A stretch of DNA of 64,000 nt. Source: Nemophila menziesii (Eukaryota; Streptophyta; Magnoliopsida; Boraginales; Hydrophyllaceae). The notes beneath the pieces were generated by a model, which saw nothing but the letters and a program-made list of their open reading frames with translations, was not told the DNA's origin and did not search any database. A program made the position numbers and the translations under genes. Every line of letters starts with the position of its first letter. Position 1 is the stretch's first letter. Location of the stretch: the NCBI GenBank assembly GCA_029959085.1, contig JARWIR010000018.1, positions 1,054,001-1,118,000 on the forward strand. Direction: 5' to 3'. Positions 36,162 to 49,700 of this stretch are shown here, piece after piece.

Positions 36162-36560
36162 AAGCAGTGTAGATTTACTTAAGTATCTTCCCACTTTTAC
36201 AAACTATATCTATCAAATAAACAAAAGGTATTGTATAATCTAAATTGGTCTATAAAAAAAATAAAAATTACGTACATAAGTTCAATTACTAGACCAACAA
36301 AGAAAGATAAATCACGATAAAATTCTCTGAATACCATTGTCAAACACCGTCAAATGGACAAGATCCTGTGAAAGATTGTTTCTTCTTTTTAAACTTCTAT
36401 GGTTGTTTAAATAGTAATCCACCTTGCAATAAATTGTACAAAAACGAAATGTTCCATCGATATGTTGTATCAGTGGCTGCTGTAAAAGGAATAAGTGACG
36501 GTTCATTGTTAGACAAGTATTTCTGAAGGTAATTTCGACCATTATACATTTAATTACTGT

Positions 36561-36769
36561 TATTGAATAGAGTAATGATATATGTCACCTCTTTTTGTGT
36601 CACCATTTTATCACCCTTCTATATATACGTTTTAATTTCCTTGGATAGTAGATAGAAAAAAATTAAATAGGATAGAGAAATTCATTCATTGGTACATGTA
36701 GGCATACACCTAGGAGGTGATAAAAAGGTGATACAAAAAGGGTGACAAATATCATTACTCTATTGAATA
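36561..36769. mobile_element. 191-bp MITE with 9-bp target duplication (copy 1)
   Basis: The insert at 36570-36760 has terminal inverted repeats GAGTAATGATATATGTCACC, with one mismatch over 20 bp, and is flanked by direct repeats TATTGAATA. Monomers without the insert have a single TATTGAATA at this site, so this is a clean insertion with an empty-site control. A 9-bp duplication and short non-coding body fit a Mutator-type MITE; hAT types (8 bp) are less likely. It encodes nothing. Confidence 0.85.
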
Positions 36770-38876
36770 ACACACTTTTCTGTATAATTTTTATTCTCAT
36801 CTTTCTACTACACCAAGTAGAAAAGACATGGATGCATATGTATGTTTTATAATATTTTAAACTAATAAGTATTTTCTTTTACCACTACTCATACATCTAA
36901 TTGAGTTGTATTCTCTATTTCTTTCAAAAGAAAATTAAATTTTACTAATAGTAAACATATTATAGTTTTTTATGTTACTCTTTCTCTGTATGAAAGTTTA
37001 GAATAAATGAAAATAGTAGATAAAAAATTACAAATTTAAAAAATTGATATGATAAACTAAACCTCCAATTGAGTCGGAAATCAATAAATCATATTTTTTA
37101 CATTATTCTTACATATTTTAAACTCTAAATATAATTTATATTTATGTCAAATTATAAATAAAATTAATTAATAAAAGTATAAAAATATATTTTTAGACTA
37201 AAACTTACCTTGTAGAAGAAATGTCATGACCAACGACCACTTGTGAAATCATTTTCCTGTACGAATACTAATAAATTAAGATCACAATATTATCAAAATA
37301 TTATGTTTTAGGATCTAAATTTTTCATATAATGTAATTTCTAAAAATTAATATGTAAGACAAATAAATAAGATTGCATTCTAGTTATTAAAAGGTGTGCA
37401 GATTATACACAAAAATATTAGGTAATACAAAAAAAATACAGTCAAAAGAAATAACGTACCTGAAAGTGATATTATAGTGCTGTAAATCTTAGATTTGGGC
37501 GTAGAAAAAACATAAATAATATAATTATCTAATAGAAAATATAAATCTAAATGTAAAAATGAGATGAAAAAATCAATTTCTTCTTTAATTTCACCTCTAG
37601 TAATCTAAATATTTCTTCAAACTTTTGTAGGTTTAATCATTAAATTGTTGAATGAAAAAAAATTATTCAATTTTTGAAGATTGTAAGAAATGAATAGACT
37701 AGGTGTATGATTATATTACCGCTTGAGATAAATGAAGGCGTGATAAAATGAAAAACTAGGTCATAGAATTTTCCCTAAATATAATAATCTTTTGTTGTTT
37801 TATGGGCCGAGCCTATTAGTTGAAATACATAGAAAAATTAGACCATTTTCATTGGGCCATACACGTATGTCTAAATTGTGGTTTTTTTATCTATTCCAAT
37901 ATAATATTTAATATAAAATACTCTCGTATTTTAATTTATTTATGTGTAAAATTTATAAGATCCCTAATATTTTGCAAGTTGAAAAATAAATATATAATTT
38001 AACGATATAATTATTTTAGTATTTGTTAACGGATTACGTTGATATAAATGTCTTAGTAGAACTAGGAAAAAATTAGTTCCATTAGAATTTAGCTATCCAG
38101 ATATAAGTTATTTTCCGTGTGACTGGGTCCTCAAACACATACTATAGTATCTTGATATAATTTTATAAACCAGATGATAGAACAATGAACAATATCACGT
38201 ATATATGTATGATGAAAAACTAATCTTACGGAAGTTTAATATACTATTATTTTAAAAATATTTATGATAATATGAGTATGGAGACAATTCTTACATAATT
38301 AATTTTAAATAATATTTATTAATCTAATCTTAAATTAAATATCCTTATTATGATGTGCCTAAAAAATATAATATATATCTTTTGATATTTTATTCATTGA
38401 TTATATTGAAAAACAATAAGAAAAACTCTTTATTTGTTGAGATATCGGTTTTTATGAGAAATAATAAAGTCTTTGGGAAATGTATGACATGTATGCATAT
38501 ATTCATTGGAAAGAAGTTTATGAAAAATAAATAAATTTAACTTATTTAAAAAATATAAAGATGAGAACAAATCGTTATAATGTTGACTCGAACGTTGAAT
38601 TTATTGAGCATGAAAAGAAAAAAAGAAAATGACACTTTTTCTGTTTATGTTACCCTAATTTTACATAATGTTAGGGTGATTAAGAATGAATAGAACGAGC
38701 GCGAGAAGGTTATTAAAATGATTGTACCAAAATAAAGATCTCTTAGTTTATTATTGATATGAAGAAATGACCAAATTTTTTAGAATAGTTTCCAAAATTG
38801 AAAGAAAAAATATCGTACAAGTATAGAATATATAATTATTTAGATAAAATTTACATCCAATAATAGCCACATAAAC

Positions 38877-39347
38877 AATATTGAAACTAAGGAGCAGAGA
38901 ATGATGGTGAGTCTAATGATAACTTCTTACATTTATGTTGTATGGAGGCAGAGGAATGAAATTGATCACGGTGGGGTGACTTTGAATGAAGAACAAATAT
39001 TGGGGCGAATTTGCGAAATGGTAAAGATGAAGATTAGTACTAAGTGCTTAAAGAATGTGAAAGTTATAAAGATGGCTGAGAATTTAGTTAGTTAACTTCA
39101 ATTTGTAAGGTGTCTATTGGGCTTATTTCTTGTAATAGTTAATATTTTTTGGGCCGAGTAGATTAAGTCATGTTTTGTAATGAAGGGCTTATTTTCCTTC
39201 TTTAAGTTGTAATGTTTAATGGGCTTACAAGGTATAATACCCATGCTTGGGCAAATGCTTGTAACTCATAGGTTTGTAAGGATTCTGAAGTTGATTTTTA
39301 AATGAAAAAGTTTGATTTGATGATCAAAAAAAAAATATTGAAACTAA
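38877..39347 (+). mobile_element. 5'-truncated LINE with poly(A) and 14-bp target duplication (copy 1)
   Basis: The insert (38891-39333) is flanked by perfect duplications AATATTGAAACTAA and ends in a short poly(A). It carries the last codons of a plant LINE ORF2 (38901-39095: ITSYIYVVWRQRNEIDHGG, with the WRxRN motif of the region after the reverse transcriptase), a TAA stop and a 3' untranslated region with GGGCTT and GGGCCGAG words. Other monomers show the empty site (AATGTTGAAACTAA). It encodes no active enzyme. Confidence 0.88.
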
Positions 39348-40294
39348 TATCTCTTCTTGGCCATCTATTACATTGCACGTAACTAGTAGCCAAATATAAT
39401 TTACATTTGATAAATTTATTAAAATTAATAAAAAGACAACTTGATTAAATGTTATCTCGGTTGGAGAACAACAAAGATAGTATACATGTATAGTTAGGGA
39501 AATAACAATAATATATTTGATACAATAGGTTTCTAAATCTTCCAACTATATAATTCATTTACAACGTACGACTATGAAAAATGGTTTGTCGTTGTGGGTT
39601 TATCTTAGTGTTAGTTCATCGTAATGTCAAGGAAGTACGTCACATATATAAATTGGCGTGCAGGTTACGATTGATTTTAGTCACATGTACAAACTATGAT
39701 CATCTACAAAAAATTAATTGAGATCTTTTTGCAATAAATAGGAGATAATATAGACAGATAAAAAAATAGCATTAATATATCGTTTTGTGGAGTTTACTTT
39801 TTAAATTGTAACATTAAGATTATAAGTACAATTATTACATTGAAAAGTATATAAAAAGACATCTAAAGGAAAGATAGACACATATATGTACATACAAAGT
39901 TTATTATACCACATTCATTTACTCAAATTTTAAAAAATAATTAGTTGATGTGTGGAAAAAAATAATCATTGAAAACAACTTTAGATTCACATATAAACAA
40001 TTATCATTCAATATATATATATAAAATATAGATAATATATAAATATTACTAATTTCTAACATAATCAACCATTTAATTCATTTTTATAGCTCAAAAAGAC
40101 TAAATCTTGTTAGTGTTAGTATATGTTTACTTTTTGTGTTACATAGTTCTCGCAACATTATATTAAATCTATCAAGGTATAATTTCTATGTATATCTAGA
40201 TTTGTATTAATAAATTTTGATGTAGGAAGAACAATTTACAGTTAATTAATATTTATAAATGGACTCAAGGCCATCATGATTTTACTTCTTGTAG

Positions 40295-40332
<38 letters not shown>

Positions 40333-41178
40333 TGATTTTATTTTAACAACTCATACACATAATATATAATACATACAATAAGAAAGAATAAATTAACATG
40401 TGATACTATATGGAAAACTAATCCAACACACTTTTATATATTATTTTTATATAACTTATGTTTTTTAAACGCTAAAAGATAAAAATAAAATTGTTCTTTC
40501 TTATTAAGCTCCTCCAACATTTAATATAGTTTTTCGCTTTATTTATTTCTAAATGAAAATCGAATTGTACTAATACTGCATAACTTATAATATGTTATGT
40601 TATTTTTTCTCCACCCATAATTTGAATAAATTTTTTTATTAAGTAATGATTAACAAAATTGAAAAAAACCTACATGATATACTCCCATCATATCGTTTGG
40701 GTCATCAACAAATCATATACTTTAAATATTCGTCAATAGTTAAGATGGATAATTACTAACACATTACATGAAGTATTTCCAAAAATGTCATACATTCGAA
40801 ATTCTAAACAATACCAATTGACCTCCCACGTTTCGTATACCCCGTCACGTAATGAAAATCCAACAATATTACATGGCTCCTACAGTTGTACGCGTAATAC
40901 AAATTCACAATAAGCCAAAAAAATGGACAAGCACAAAACCACGATCGATGAAAATAAATACAATATTGGATCCAACAATACATTCAATTTGGATCCTCCT
41001 TCTTCAATTTCATTTATGGCTGACAACAATGAGAATCGAAACCTAACATAATATATTGAAACATAAGGCAGATTTTGAATTATCTACCATTTAGTTTATG
41101 GGGTATATGAAATATATTGAATGAGTGAAATTTTTTGAGAAGAACAAAAACTTTTATTTGTGTTTAGTTGTCATAGAT

Positions 41179-41348
41179 CTATTGTATCCACAAAATCTAT
41201 AATACCAAAATCACCAACCTTAACATGTCAGATTTTATAAACAGAGTAGATTTGGAGTCTTGAGGTCTGGATGCACTATAACAGGGTTGCATGTGTGCAG
41301 GTACTACATACCCTCTGCCACATCGAGAGCCATTTCTATTCTTCTTTT
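41179..41348 (-). pseudogene. Raf-like MAPKKK fragment, monomer 5 (diverged type)
   Basis: Encodes [13 protein letters not shown], then a stop in place of Lys, then [24 protein letters not shown] is closer to the family consensus (NYLH) than the YMH of the common type, so the diverged type keeps some ancestral residues although it carries an extra stop. HPD replaces HRD. Confidence 0.78.
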
Positions 41349-41506
41349 TTATATGGTTATTTTGATTAGGCTACCACATCGAGCGTACGTATATCATCAA
41401 TACTATTTTTTGTTAAAATATATCATCAATACTATAAAATCCAACCAAAAATAAAACCAAAAAATTGGAATAAGTTAAAAAGAAAAGGACCAAAGCATAG
41501 TAATTT

Positions 41507-44500
41507 AAGGAGTGTAGGTTTACTTAAGTAACTTCCCACTTTTACAAACTATATCTATCAAATAAACAAAAGATATAGTAAAATCTAGATTGGTCAATAA
41601 AAAAATAAAAATTAAGTAAATAAGTTCAATTAGTAGATCAACAAAGAAAGATAAATCAAGATAAAAATCTCTGAATACCATTGTCAAACACCGTCAAAGG
41701 GACAAGATCATGTGAAAGATTGTTTCTTCTTTTTAAACTTCTATGGTTGTTTAAATAGTAATCCACTTTGCAACAAATTGAACAAAAACGAAATGTTCCA
41801 TCGATATGTTGTATCAGTGGCTGCTGTAGTAGATATTTGATCCAACTGTAAAAGGAATAAGTGATGGTTCATTGTTAGACAAGTATTTCTGCAAGTAATT
41901 TCGACAATTATACATTTAATTACTATTATTTAACAACACACTTTTCTGTATAATTTTTATTCTCCTCTATCTACTACACGAAGTAGAAAAGACATGGATG
42001 CATTTGTATTTTTTATCATATTTTAAATTAATAAGTATTTTCTTTTACCACTACTTGTATATCTAATTTAGTTGTATTCTCTATTTCTTTCAAAAGAAAA
42101 ATAAATTTAACTAATAGTATACATATTATAGTTTTTTATGTTACTCTTTCTTAGTATGAATGTTTAGAATAAATGAAAATAGTAGATTAAAAATTACAAA
42201 TTTAAAAAATTGATATGATAAACTAAACCTCCAATGGAGTCGGAAATCAATAAATCATATTTTTTACATTATTCTTACATATTTTAAACTCTAAATAAAA
42301 TTAATTAATAAAATAAAAAAAATATATTTTTAGTCTGAAACTTACCTTTGTAGAAGAAATGTCATGACCAACGACCACTTATGAAATAATTTTCCTGTAC
42401 GAATACTAATAAATTAAGACACAATATCATCTAAATATATGTTTTAAGATCTAAATTTTTTCAAATAATTTAATTTCTAAAAATTAATATGTAAGACAAA
42501 TAAATTAGAATGCATTCTAGTTAGTAAAATGTGTGCAGAATATACACACAACTATTAGGTAATAAAAAAAATACAGTCAAAAGAAATCACGTACCTGAAA
42601 GTGATATTATAGGCTGTAAATCTTAGATTTGGGCGTAGAAAAAAACATAAATAATATAATTATCTAAAAGAAAATATAAATCTAGATGTACAAATGAGAC
42701 GAAAAAAACAATTTCTTCAAACTTTTTGTATGTTTAATCATAAAATTGTTGAATGAAAAAAATAATTCAATTTTTGAAGATTGTAAGAAATGAATAGACT
42801 AGGTGTATGATTATATTACGGCTTGACATAAATGAAGGCGTGATAAAATGAAAAACTAGGTCATAGAATTTTCCCAAAATATTATAATCTTTTGTTGTTT
42901 TATGGGCCGAGCCTATTAGTTGAAATACATAAGAAAAATTAGACCATTTTCATTGGGCCATATATGTATGTCTAAATTGTGGTTTTTTATCTATTCAAAT
43001 ATAATTTTTAATAAAAAATACTCTCGCGTTTTAATTTATTTATGTGTAAATTTAATAAGATCTCTAATATTTTGCAAGTTGATTAAAAAATATAAAATTT
43101 GACGATATAATTATTTTAGTATTTGTTAACGGATTAAGTTGATATAAATGTCTTAGTAGAACTAGGAAAAAATTAGTTCCTTTAGAATTTAGCTATCCAT
43201 ATATATGTTATTTTCCTTGTGATTGGGTCCTCAAACACATACTATAGTATCTTGATATAATTTTATAAACCAGATGAAAGAACAATGACCAATATCACGT
43301 ATATATGTATGATCAAAAACTAATCTTATAAAAGTTTAATATACTATTATTTTAAAAATGTTATGATAATATGAGTATGGAGACAATTCTTACATAATTA
43401 AATTTAATTAATATTTATTAATCTAATCTTAATATTGGTAAAATTAACTATCCTTACTATGATTTGCCTACAAAATATAATAAATATATCTTTTGATATT
43501 TCATTCATTGATTATATTGAAAAACAAAAAGCAAAACTCTTTATTTGTTGAGATATCAATTTTTATGAGAAATAATAAAGTCTTTGGGAAATGTATGACA
43601 TGTATGCATAGATTCATTGGAAAGAAGTATACGAAAAATAAATAAATTTAACTTATTTAAAAATATAAAGATGTATATGAAGATAAGGTTATATTGATTG
43701 GATGAGAACAAATCGTTATAATGTTGACTCAAACAATGAAATTATTAAGCATGAAAAGAAAAAAAGAAAATGACACTTTTTCGGTTTATGTTACCCTAGT
43801 TTTACATAATGTTAGGGTGATTAAGAATGAATAGAATGAGCGAGAGAAGGTTATTATAATGATTGTACCAAAATAAATATCTCTTAGTTTATTATTAATA
43901 TGGAGAAATGACCAAACTTTTTAGAATAGTTTCCAAAATGGAAAGAAAAAATATCGTACAAGTATAGAATATATAATTATTTAGATAAAATTTACATCCA
44001 ATAATATCCCCATAACCAATGTTGAAACTAATATCTCTTCTTGGCCATCTATTACATTGCACGTAACTAGTAGCCAAATATAATTTACATTTGATAAATT
44101 TATTAAAATTTATAAAAAGACAACTTGGTTAAATGTTATCTATGTTGGAGAACAACAAAGATAGTATACGTGTATATTTAGGGAAATAACAATAATATAT
44201 GTGATAAAATAGGTTTCTAAATCTTGCAACTATATAATTCATTTACAACGTACGACTAAGAAAAATGGTTTGTTGTTGTGGGTTTATCTTAGTGTTAGTT
44301 CATCATAATGTCAAGGAAGTACATCACATAAATACATTGACGTGCAGGTAACGATTGATTTTAGTCACATGGACAAACTATGGTCATCTACAAAAAATTA
44401 ATTAAATCTTTTTGTAATAACTAGGAGATAATATAGACGGATAAAAAATTAACCTTAATATATCTCTTAGTTTATTATTGATATGAAGAAATGACCAAAT

Positions 44501-45571
44501 TTTTTAGAATAGTTTCCAAAATTGAAAGAAAAAATATCGTACAAGTATAGAATATATAATTATTTAGATAAAATTTACATCCAATAATAGCCCCATAACC
44601 AATGTTGAAACTAATAACTCTTCTAGGCCATCTATTTCATTGCACGTAACTAGTAGTCAAATATAATTTACATTTGATAAATTTATTAAAATTTATAAAA
44701 AGACAACTTGATTAAATGTTATCTATGTTGGAGAAAACAAAGATAGTATACGTGTATAGTTAGGGAAATAACAATAATATATGTGATACAATAGGTTTCT
44801 AAATCTTGCAACTATATAATTCATTTACAACGTACAACTAAGAAAAATGGTTTGTCGTTTTGGGTTTATCTTAGTGTTAGTTCATCATAATGTCAAGGAA
44901 GTACATTACATAAATACATTGGCGTGCAGGTAACGACTGATTTTAGATACATGTACAAACTATAGTCATCTACAAAAAATTAATTGAGATCTTTTTGCAA
45001 TAAATAGGAGATAATATAGACGGATAAAAAGATAACCTTAATATATCGTTTTGTTGAATTTAATTTTTAAATTGTAACATTAAGATTATAAATACAGTTA
45101 TTACATTGAAAAGTATACAGAAAGACATCTAAAGGAAAGATAGACACATATATGTACATACAAAGTTTATTATACCACATTCATTTACTCAAATTTTGAA
45201 AAATAATTAGTTGATGTGTGGAATAATATAACCATTGAAAACACCTTTAGATTCACATATTAACCATTATCATTTCTTATATATATATATATTTATATAA
45301 TATAAATAATATATAACTATTACTAATTTCTAACGTAATCAACCATTTAATTCATTTATATAGCTCAAAAAGACTAAATCTTGTTAGTGTTAGTATATGT
45401 TTACTTTTTGCGTTACATAGTTCTCGCAACAATATATAAAACCTATCAAGGTATAATTTATATGTATATCTAGATTTGTATTAATAAATTTAGATGTAGG
45501 AAGATCAATTTACAGTTAATTAATATTTATAAATGGACTCAAGGCCATCATAATTTTACTTCTTGTAGCTA

Positions 45572-45620
<49 letters not shown>

Positions 45621-46751
45621 TGATTTTATTTTAACAACTCATACACATAATATATAATACATACAATAAGTAAGAATAAATTATATATTATTTTTATATA
45701 ACTTATGTTTTTTCAACGCTAAAAGTTAAAAATAAAACTGTTCTTTCTTATTAAGCTCCTCCAACATTTAATATAGTTTTTCTCTTTATTTATTTCCAAA
45801 AGAAAATAGAATTGTACTAATAGTACATAACTTATAATATTTTATGTTATTTTTTCTCCACTCATATTTTGAATAAAAAATATTAGTAAGTAATGATTAA
45901 AAAAGTAGAAAAAAACCTACATGATATACTCCCATCATATCGTTTGGGTCATCAACAAATCATATACTTTATAATATTCGTCCATAGTTAAGATGGATAA
46001 TTACTAACACATTACATGAAATATTTCCAAAAATGTTATACCTCCCAAATTCTAAACAATACCAATTGACCTCCCACGTTTTGTATACCCCGTCACGTAA
46101 TGAAAATCCAACAATACTACATGGATACTACAGTTATACACGCAATGCAAATGTACAATAACCCAAAAATAAATGGACAAGCACAAAACCACGGTCGATG
46201 AAAATAAATACAATATTGGATCCAACAATACATACAATTTGGATCCTCCTTCTTCAATTTCATCTATGGCTTACAACAATAAAAATAGAAACCTAACATG
46301 ATATATTGAAACATAAGGCTGATTTTTAATTATCTACCATTTAATTTATGGGGTATATGAAATATTTTGAATGAGTGAAATTTTTTGGAAAGAACAAAAA
46401 CGTTTATTTGTGTTTAGTTGTCGAAAATCTATTGTATCCACAAAAGCTCTAATACCAAAATCACCAACCTTAACATGTCAGATTTTATAAACAGAGTAGA
46501 TTTGGAGTTTTGAGGTCTAGATGCACTATAACAGGGTTGCATGTGTGCATGTACTTCATACCCTTTGCCACATCGAGAGCCATTTTTATTCTTCTTCTTT
46601 ATATGGTTATTTTGATCAGGCTTTCACATCGAGTATATCATCAATACTATTTTTTTGTCAAAATATATCATCAATACTATAAAATCGAACCAGAAATAAA
46701 ACCAAAAAATAATAATAAGTTCAAAAGAAAAGGACCAAAGCATATTAATTT
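41507..46751. repeat. Array monomer 6 (5245 bp), junction of two types with 583-bp internal duplication
   Basis: The diverged type continues to about 44463. There the sequence jumps back 583 bp in repeat phase and continues as the common type, so the stretch starting ATATCTCTTAGTTTATTATT occurs twice, at about 43878 and 44461. The common-type tail shares the deletion of about 40 bp near 45677 with monomers 3 and 7. Confidence 0.88.
46429..46598 (-). pseudogene. Raf-like MAPKKK fragment, monomer 6 (HLD)
   Basis: As in monomer 1, but the catalytic-loop codon is CTA, giving HLD instead of HPD or HRD. This is the only Leu copy seen. Confidence 0.8.
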
Positions 46752-49700
46752 AAGCAGTGTAGATTTACTTAAGTATCTTCCCACTTTTACAAACTATATC
46801 TATCAAATAAACAAAAGGTATTGTATAATCTAGATTTGTCTATAAAAAATAAAAATTACGTAAATAAGTTCAATTACTAGACCAACAAAGAAAGATAAAT
46901 CACGATAAAATTCTCTGAATGCCATTGTCAAACACCGTCAAATGGACAAGATCCTGTGAAAGATTGTTTCGTCTTTTTAAACTTTTATGGTTGTTTAAAT
47001 AGTAATCCACCTTGCAACAAATTGAACAAAAACGAAATGTTCCATCGATATGTTGTATCAGTGGCTGCTGTAGCAGATATTTGATCCAACTGTAAAAGGA
47101 ATAAGTGACGGTTCATTGTTAGACAAGTATTTCTGAAGGTAATTTCGACCATTATACATTTAATTACTATTATTGAATAACACACTTTTCTGTATAATTT
47201 TTATTCTCATCTTTCTACTACACCAAGTAGAAAAGACATGGATGCATATGTATGTTTTATAATATTTTAAACTAATAAGTATTTTCTTTTACCACTACTC
47301 ATACATCTAATTGAGTTGTATTCTCTATTTCTTTCAAAAGAAAATTAAATTTTACTAATAGTAAACATATTATAGTTTTTTATGTTACTCTTTCTCTGTA
47401 TTAAAGTTTAGAATAAATGAAAATAGTAGTTAAAAAATTACAAATTTAAAAAATTGATATGATAAACTAAACCTCCAATTGAGTCGGAAATCAATAAATC
47501 ATATTTTTCACACTATTCTTACATATTTTAAACTCTAAATATAATTTATATTTATGTCAAATTATAAATAAACTTAATTAATAAAAGTATAAAAATGTAT
47601 TTTTAGACTAAAACTTACCTTGTAGAAGAAATGTCATGACCAACGACCACTTGTGAAATCATTTTCCTGTACGAATACTAATAAATTAAGATCACAATAT
47701 TATGTTTTAGGATCTAAATTTTTCATATAATGTAATTTCTAAAAATTAATATGTAAGACAAATAAATAAGATTGCATTCTAGTTATTAAAAGGTGTGCAG
47801 ATTATACACAAAACTATTAGGTAATACAAAAAAAAATACAGTCAAAAGAAATTACGTACCTGAAAGTGATATTATAGGCTGTAAATCTTAGATTTGGGCG
47901 TAGAGAAAAACATAAATAATATAATTATCTAAAAGAAAATATAAATCTAGGTGTAAAAATGAGATGAAAAAATCAATTTTTTCTTTAATTTCACCTCTAG
48001 TAATCTAAATATTTCTTCAAACTTTTGTAGGTTTAATCATTAAATTGTTGAATGAAAAAAAATTATTCAATTTTTGAAGATTGTAAGAAATGAATAGACT
48101 AGGTGTATGATTATATTACGGCTTGAGATAAATGAAGGCGTGATAAAATGAAAAACTAGGTCATAGAATTTTCCCTAAATATAATAATCTTTTGTTGTTT
48201 TATGGGCCGAGCCTATTAGTTGAAATACATAAGAAAAATTAGCCCATTTTCATTGGGCCATATTCGTATGTCTAAATTGTGGTTTTTTATCTATTCCAAT
48301 ATAATATTTAATATAAAATACTCTCGTATTTTAATTTATTTATGTGTAAAATTTATAAGATCCGTAATATTTTGCAAGTTGAAAAATAAATATATAATTT
48401 AACGATATAATTATTTTAGTATTTGTTAACGGATTACGTTGATATAAATGTCTTAGTAGAACTAGGAAAAAATTAGTTCCATTAGAATTTAGCTATCCAG
48501 ATATAAGTTATTTTCCTTGTGACTGGGTCCTCAAACACATACTATAGTATCTTGATATAATTTTATAAACCAGATGATAGAACAATGAACAATATCACGT
48601 ATATATGTATGATGAAAAACTAATCTTACGGAAGTTTAATATACTATTATTTTAAAAATATTTATGATAATATGAGTATGGAGACAATTCTTACATATTT
48701 AATTTTAAATAATATTTATTAATCTAATCTTAAATTAAATATCCTTATTATGATTTGCCTAAAAAATATAATATATATCTTTTGATATTTTATTCATTGA
48801 TTATATTGAAAAACAATAAGAAAAACTCTTTATTTGTTGAGATATCGGTTTTTATGAGAAATAATAAAGTCTTTGGGAAATGTATGACATGTATGCATAT
48901 AATCATTTGAATGAAGTTTACGAAAAATAAATAAATTTAACTTATTTAAAAATATAAAGATGTATATGAAGATAAGATTATATTTATAGGATGTGAACAA
49001 ATCGTTATAATGTTGACTCGAACGTTGAATTTATTAAGCATGAAAAGAAATAAAGAAAATGACACTTTTTCTGTTTATGTTACCCTAGTTTTACATAATA
49101 TTAGGGTGATTAAGAATGAATAGAATGAGCGCGAGAAGGTTATTAAAATGATTGTACCAAAATAAAGATCTCTTAGTTTATTATTGATATGAAGAAATGA
49201 CCAAATTTTTTAGAATAGTTTCCAAAATTGAAAGAAAAAATATCTTACAAGTATAGAATATATAATTATTTAGATAAAATTTACATCCAATAATAGCCCC
49301 ATAACCAATGTTGAAACTAATAACTCTTCTAGGCCATCTATTTCATTGCACGTAACTAGTAGTCAAATATAATTTACATTTGATAAATTTATTAAAATTT
49401 ATAAAAAGACAACTTGATTAAATGTTATCTATGTTGGAGAAAACAAAGATAGTATACGTGTATAGTTAGGGAAATAACAATAATATATGTGATACAATAG
49501 GTTTCTAAATCTTGCAACTATATAATTCATTTACAACGTACAACTAAGAAAAATGGTTTGTCGTTTTGGGTTTATCTTAGTGTTAGTTCATCATAATGTC
49601 AAGGAAGTACATTACATAAATACATTGGCGTGCAGGTAACGATTGATTTTAGATACATGTACAAACTATAGTCATCTACAAAAAATTAATTGAGATCTTT

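Larger units (their letters stand above)
36162..41506. repeat. Array monomer 5 (5345 bp), carrying MITE and LINE insertions
   Basis: Longer than the basic monomer because of a 191-bp MITE (36570-36760) and a 443-bp LINE piece (38891-39333). It has a 22-bp deletion between CTGTA direct repeats near 36484 and lacks about 35 bp near 38563; both are shared with monomer 9. From about 38870 on it is the diverged monomer type. Confidence 0.9.

Noticed and set aside
39324..39545. Minus-strand ORF of 73 residues after the LINE in monomer 5
   Set aside because: It spans the LINE poly(A) and monomer DNA and starts at no conserved site; no domain.
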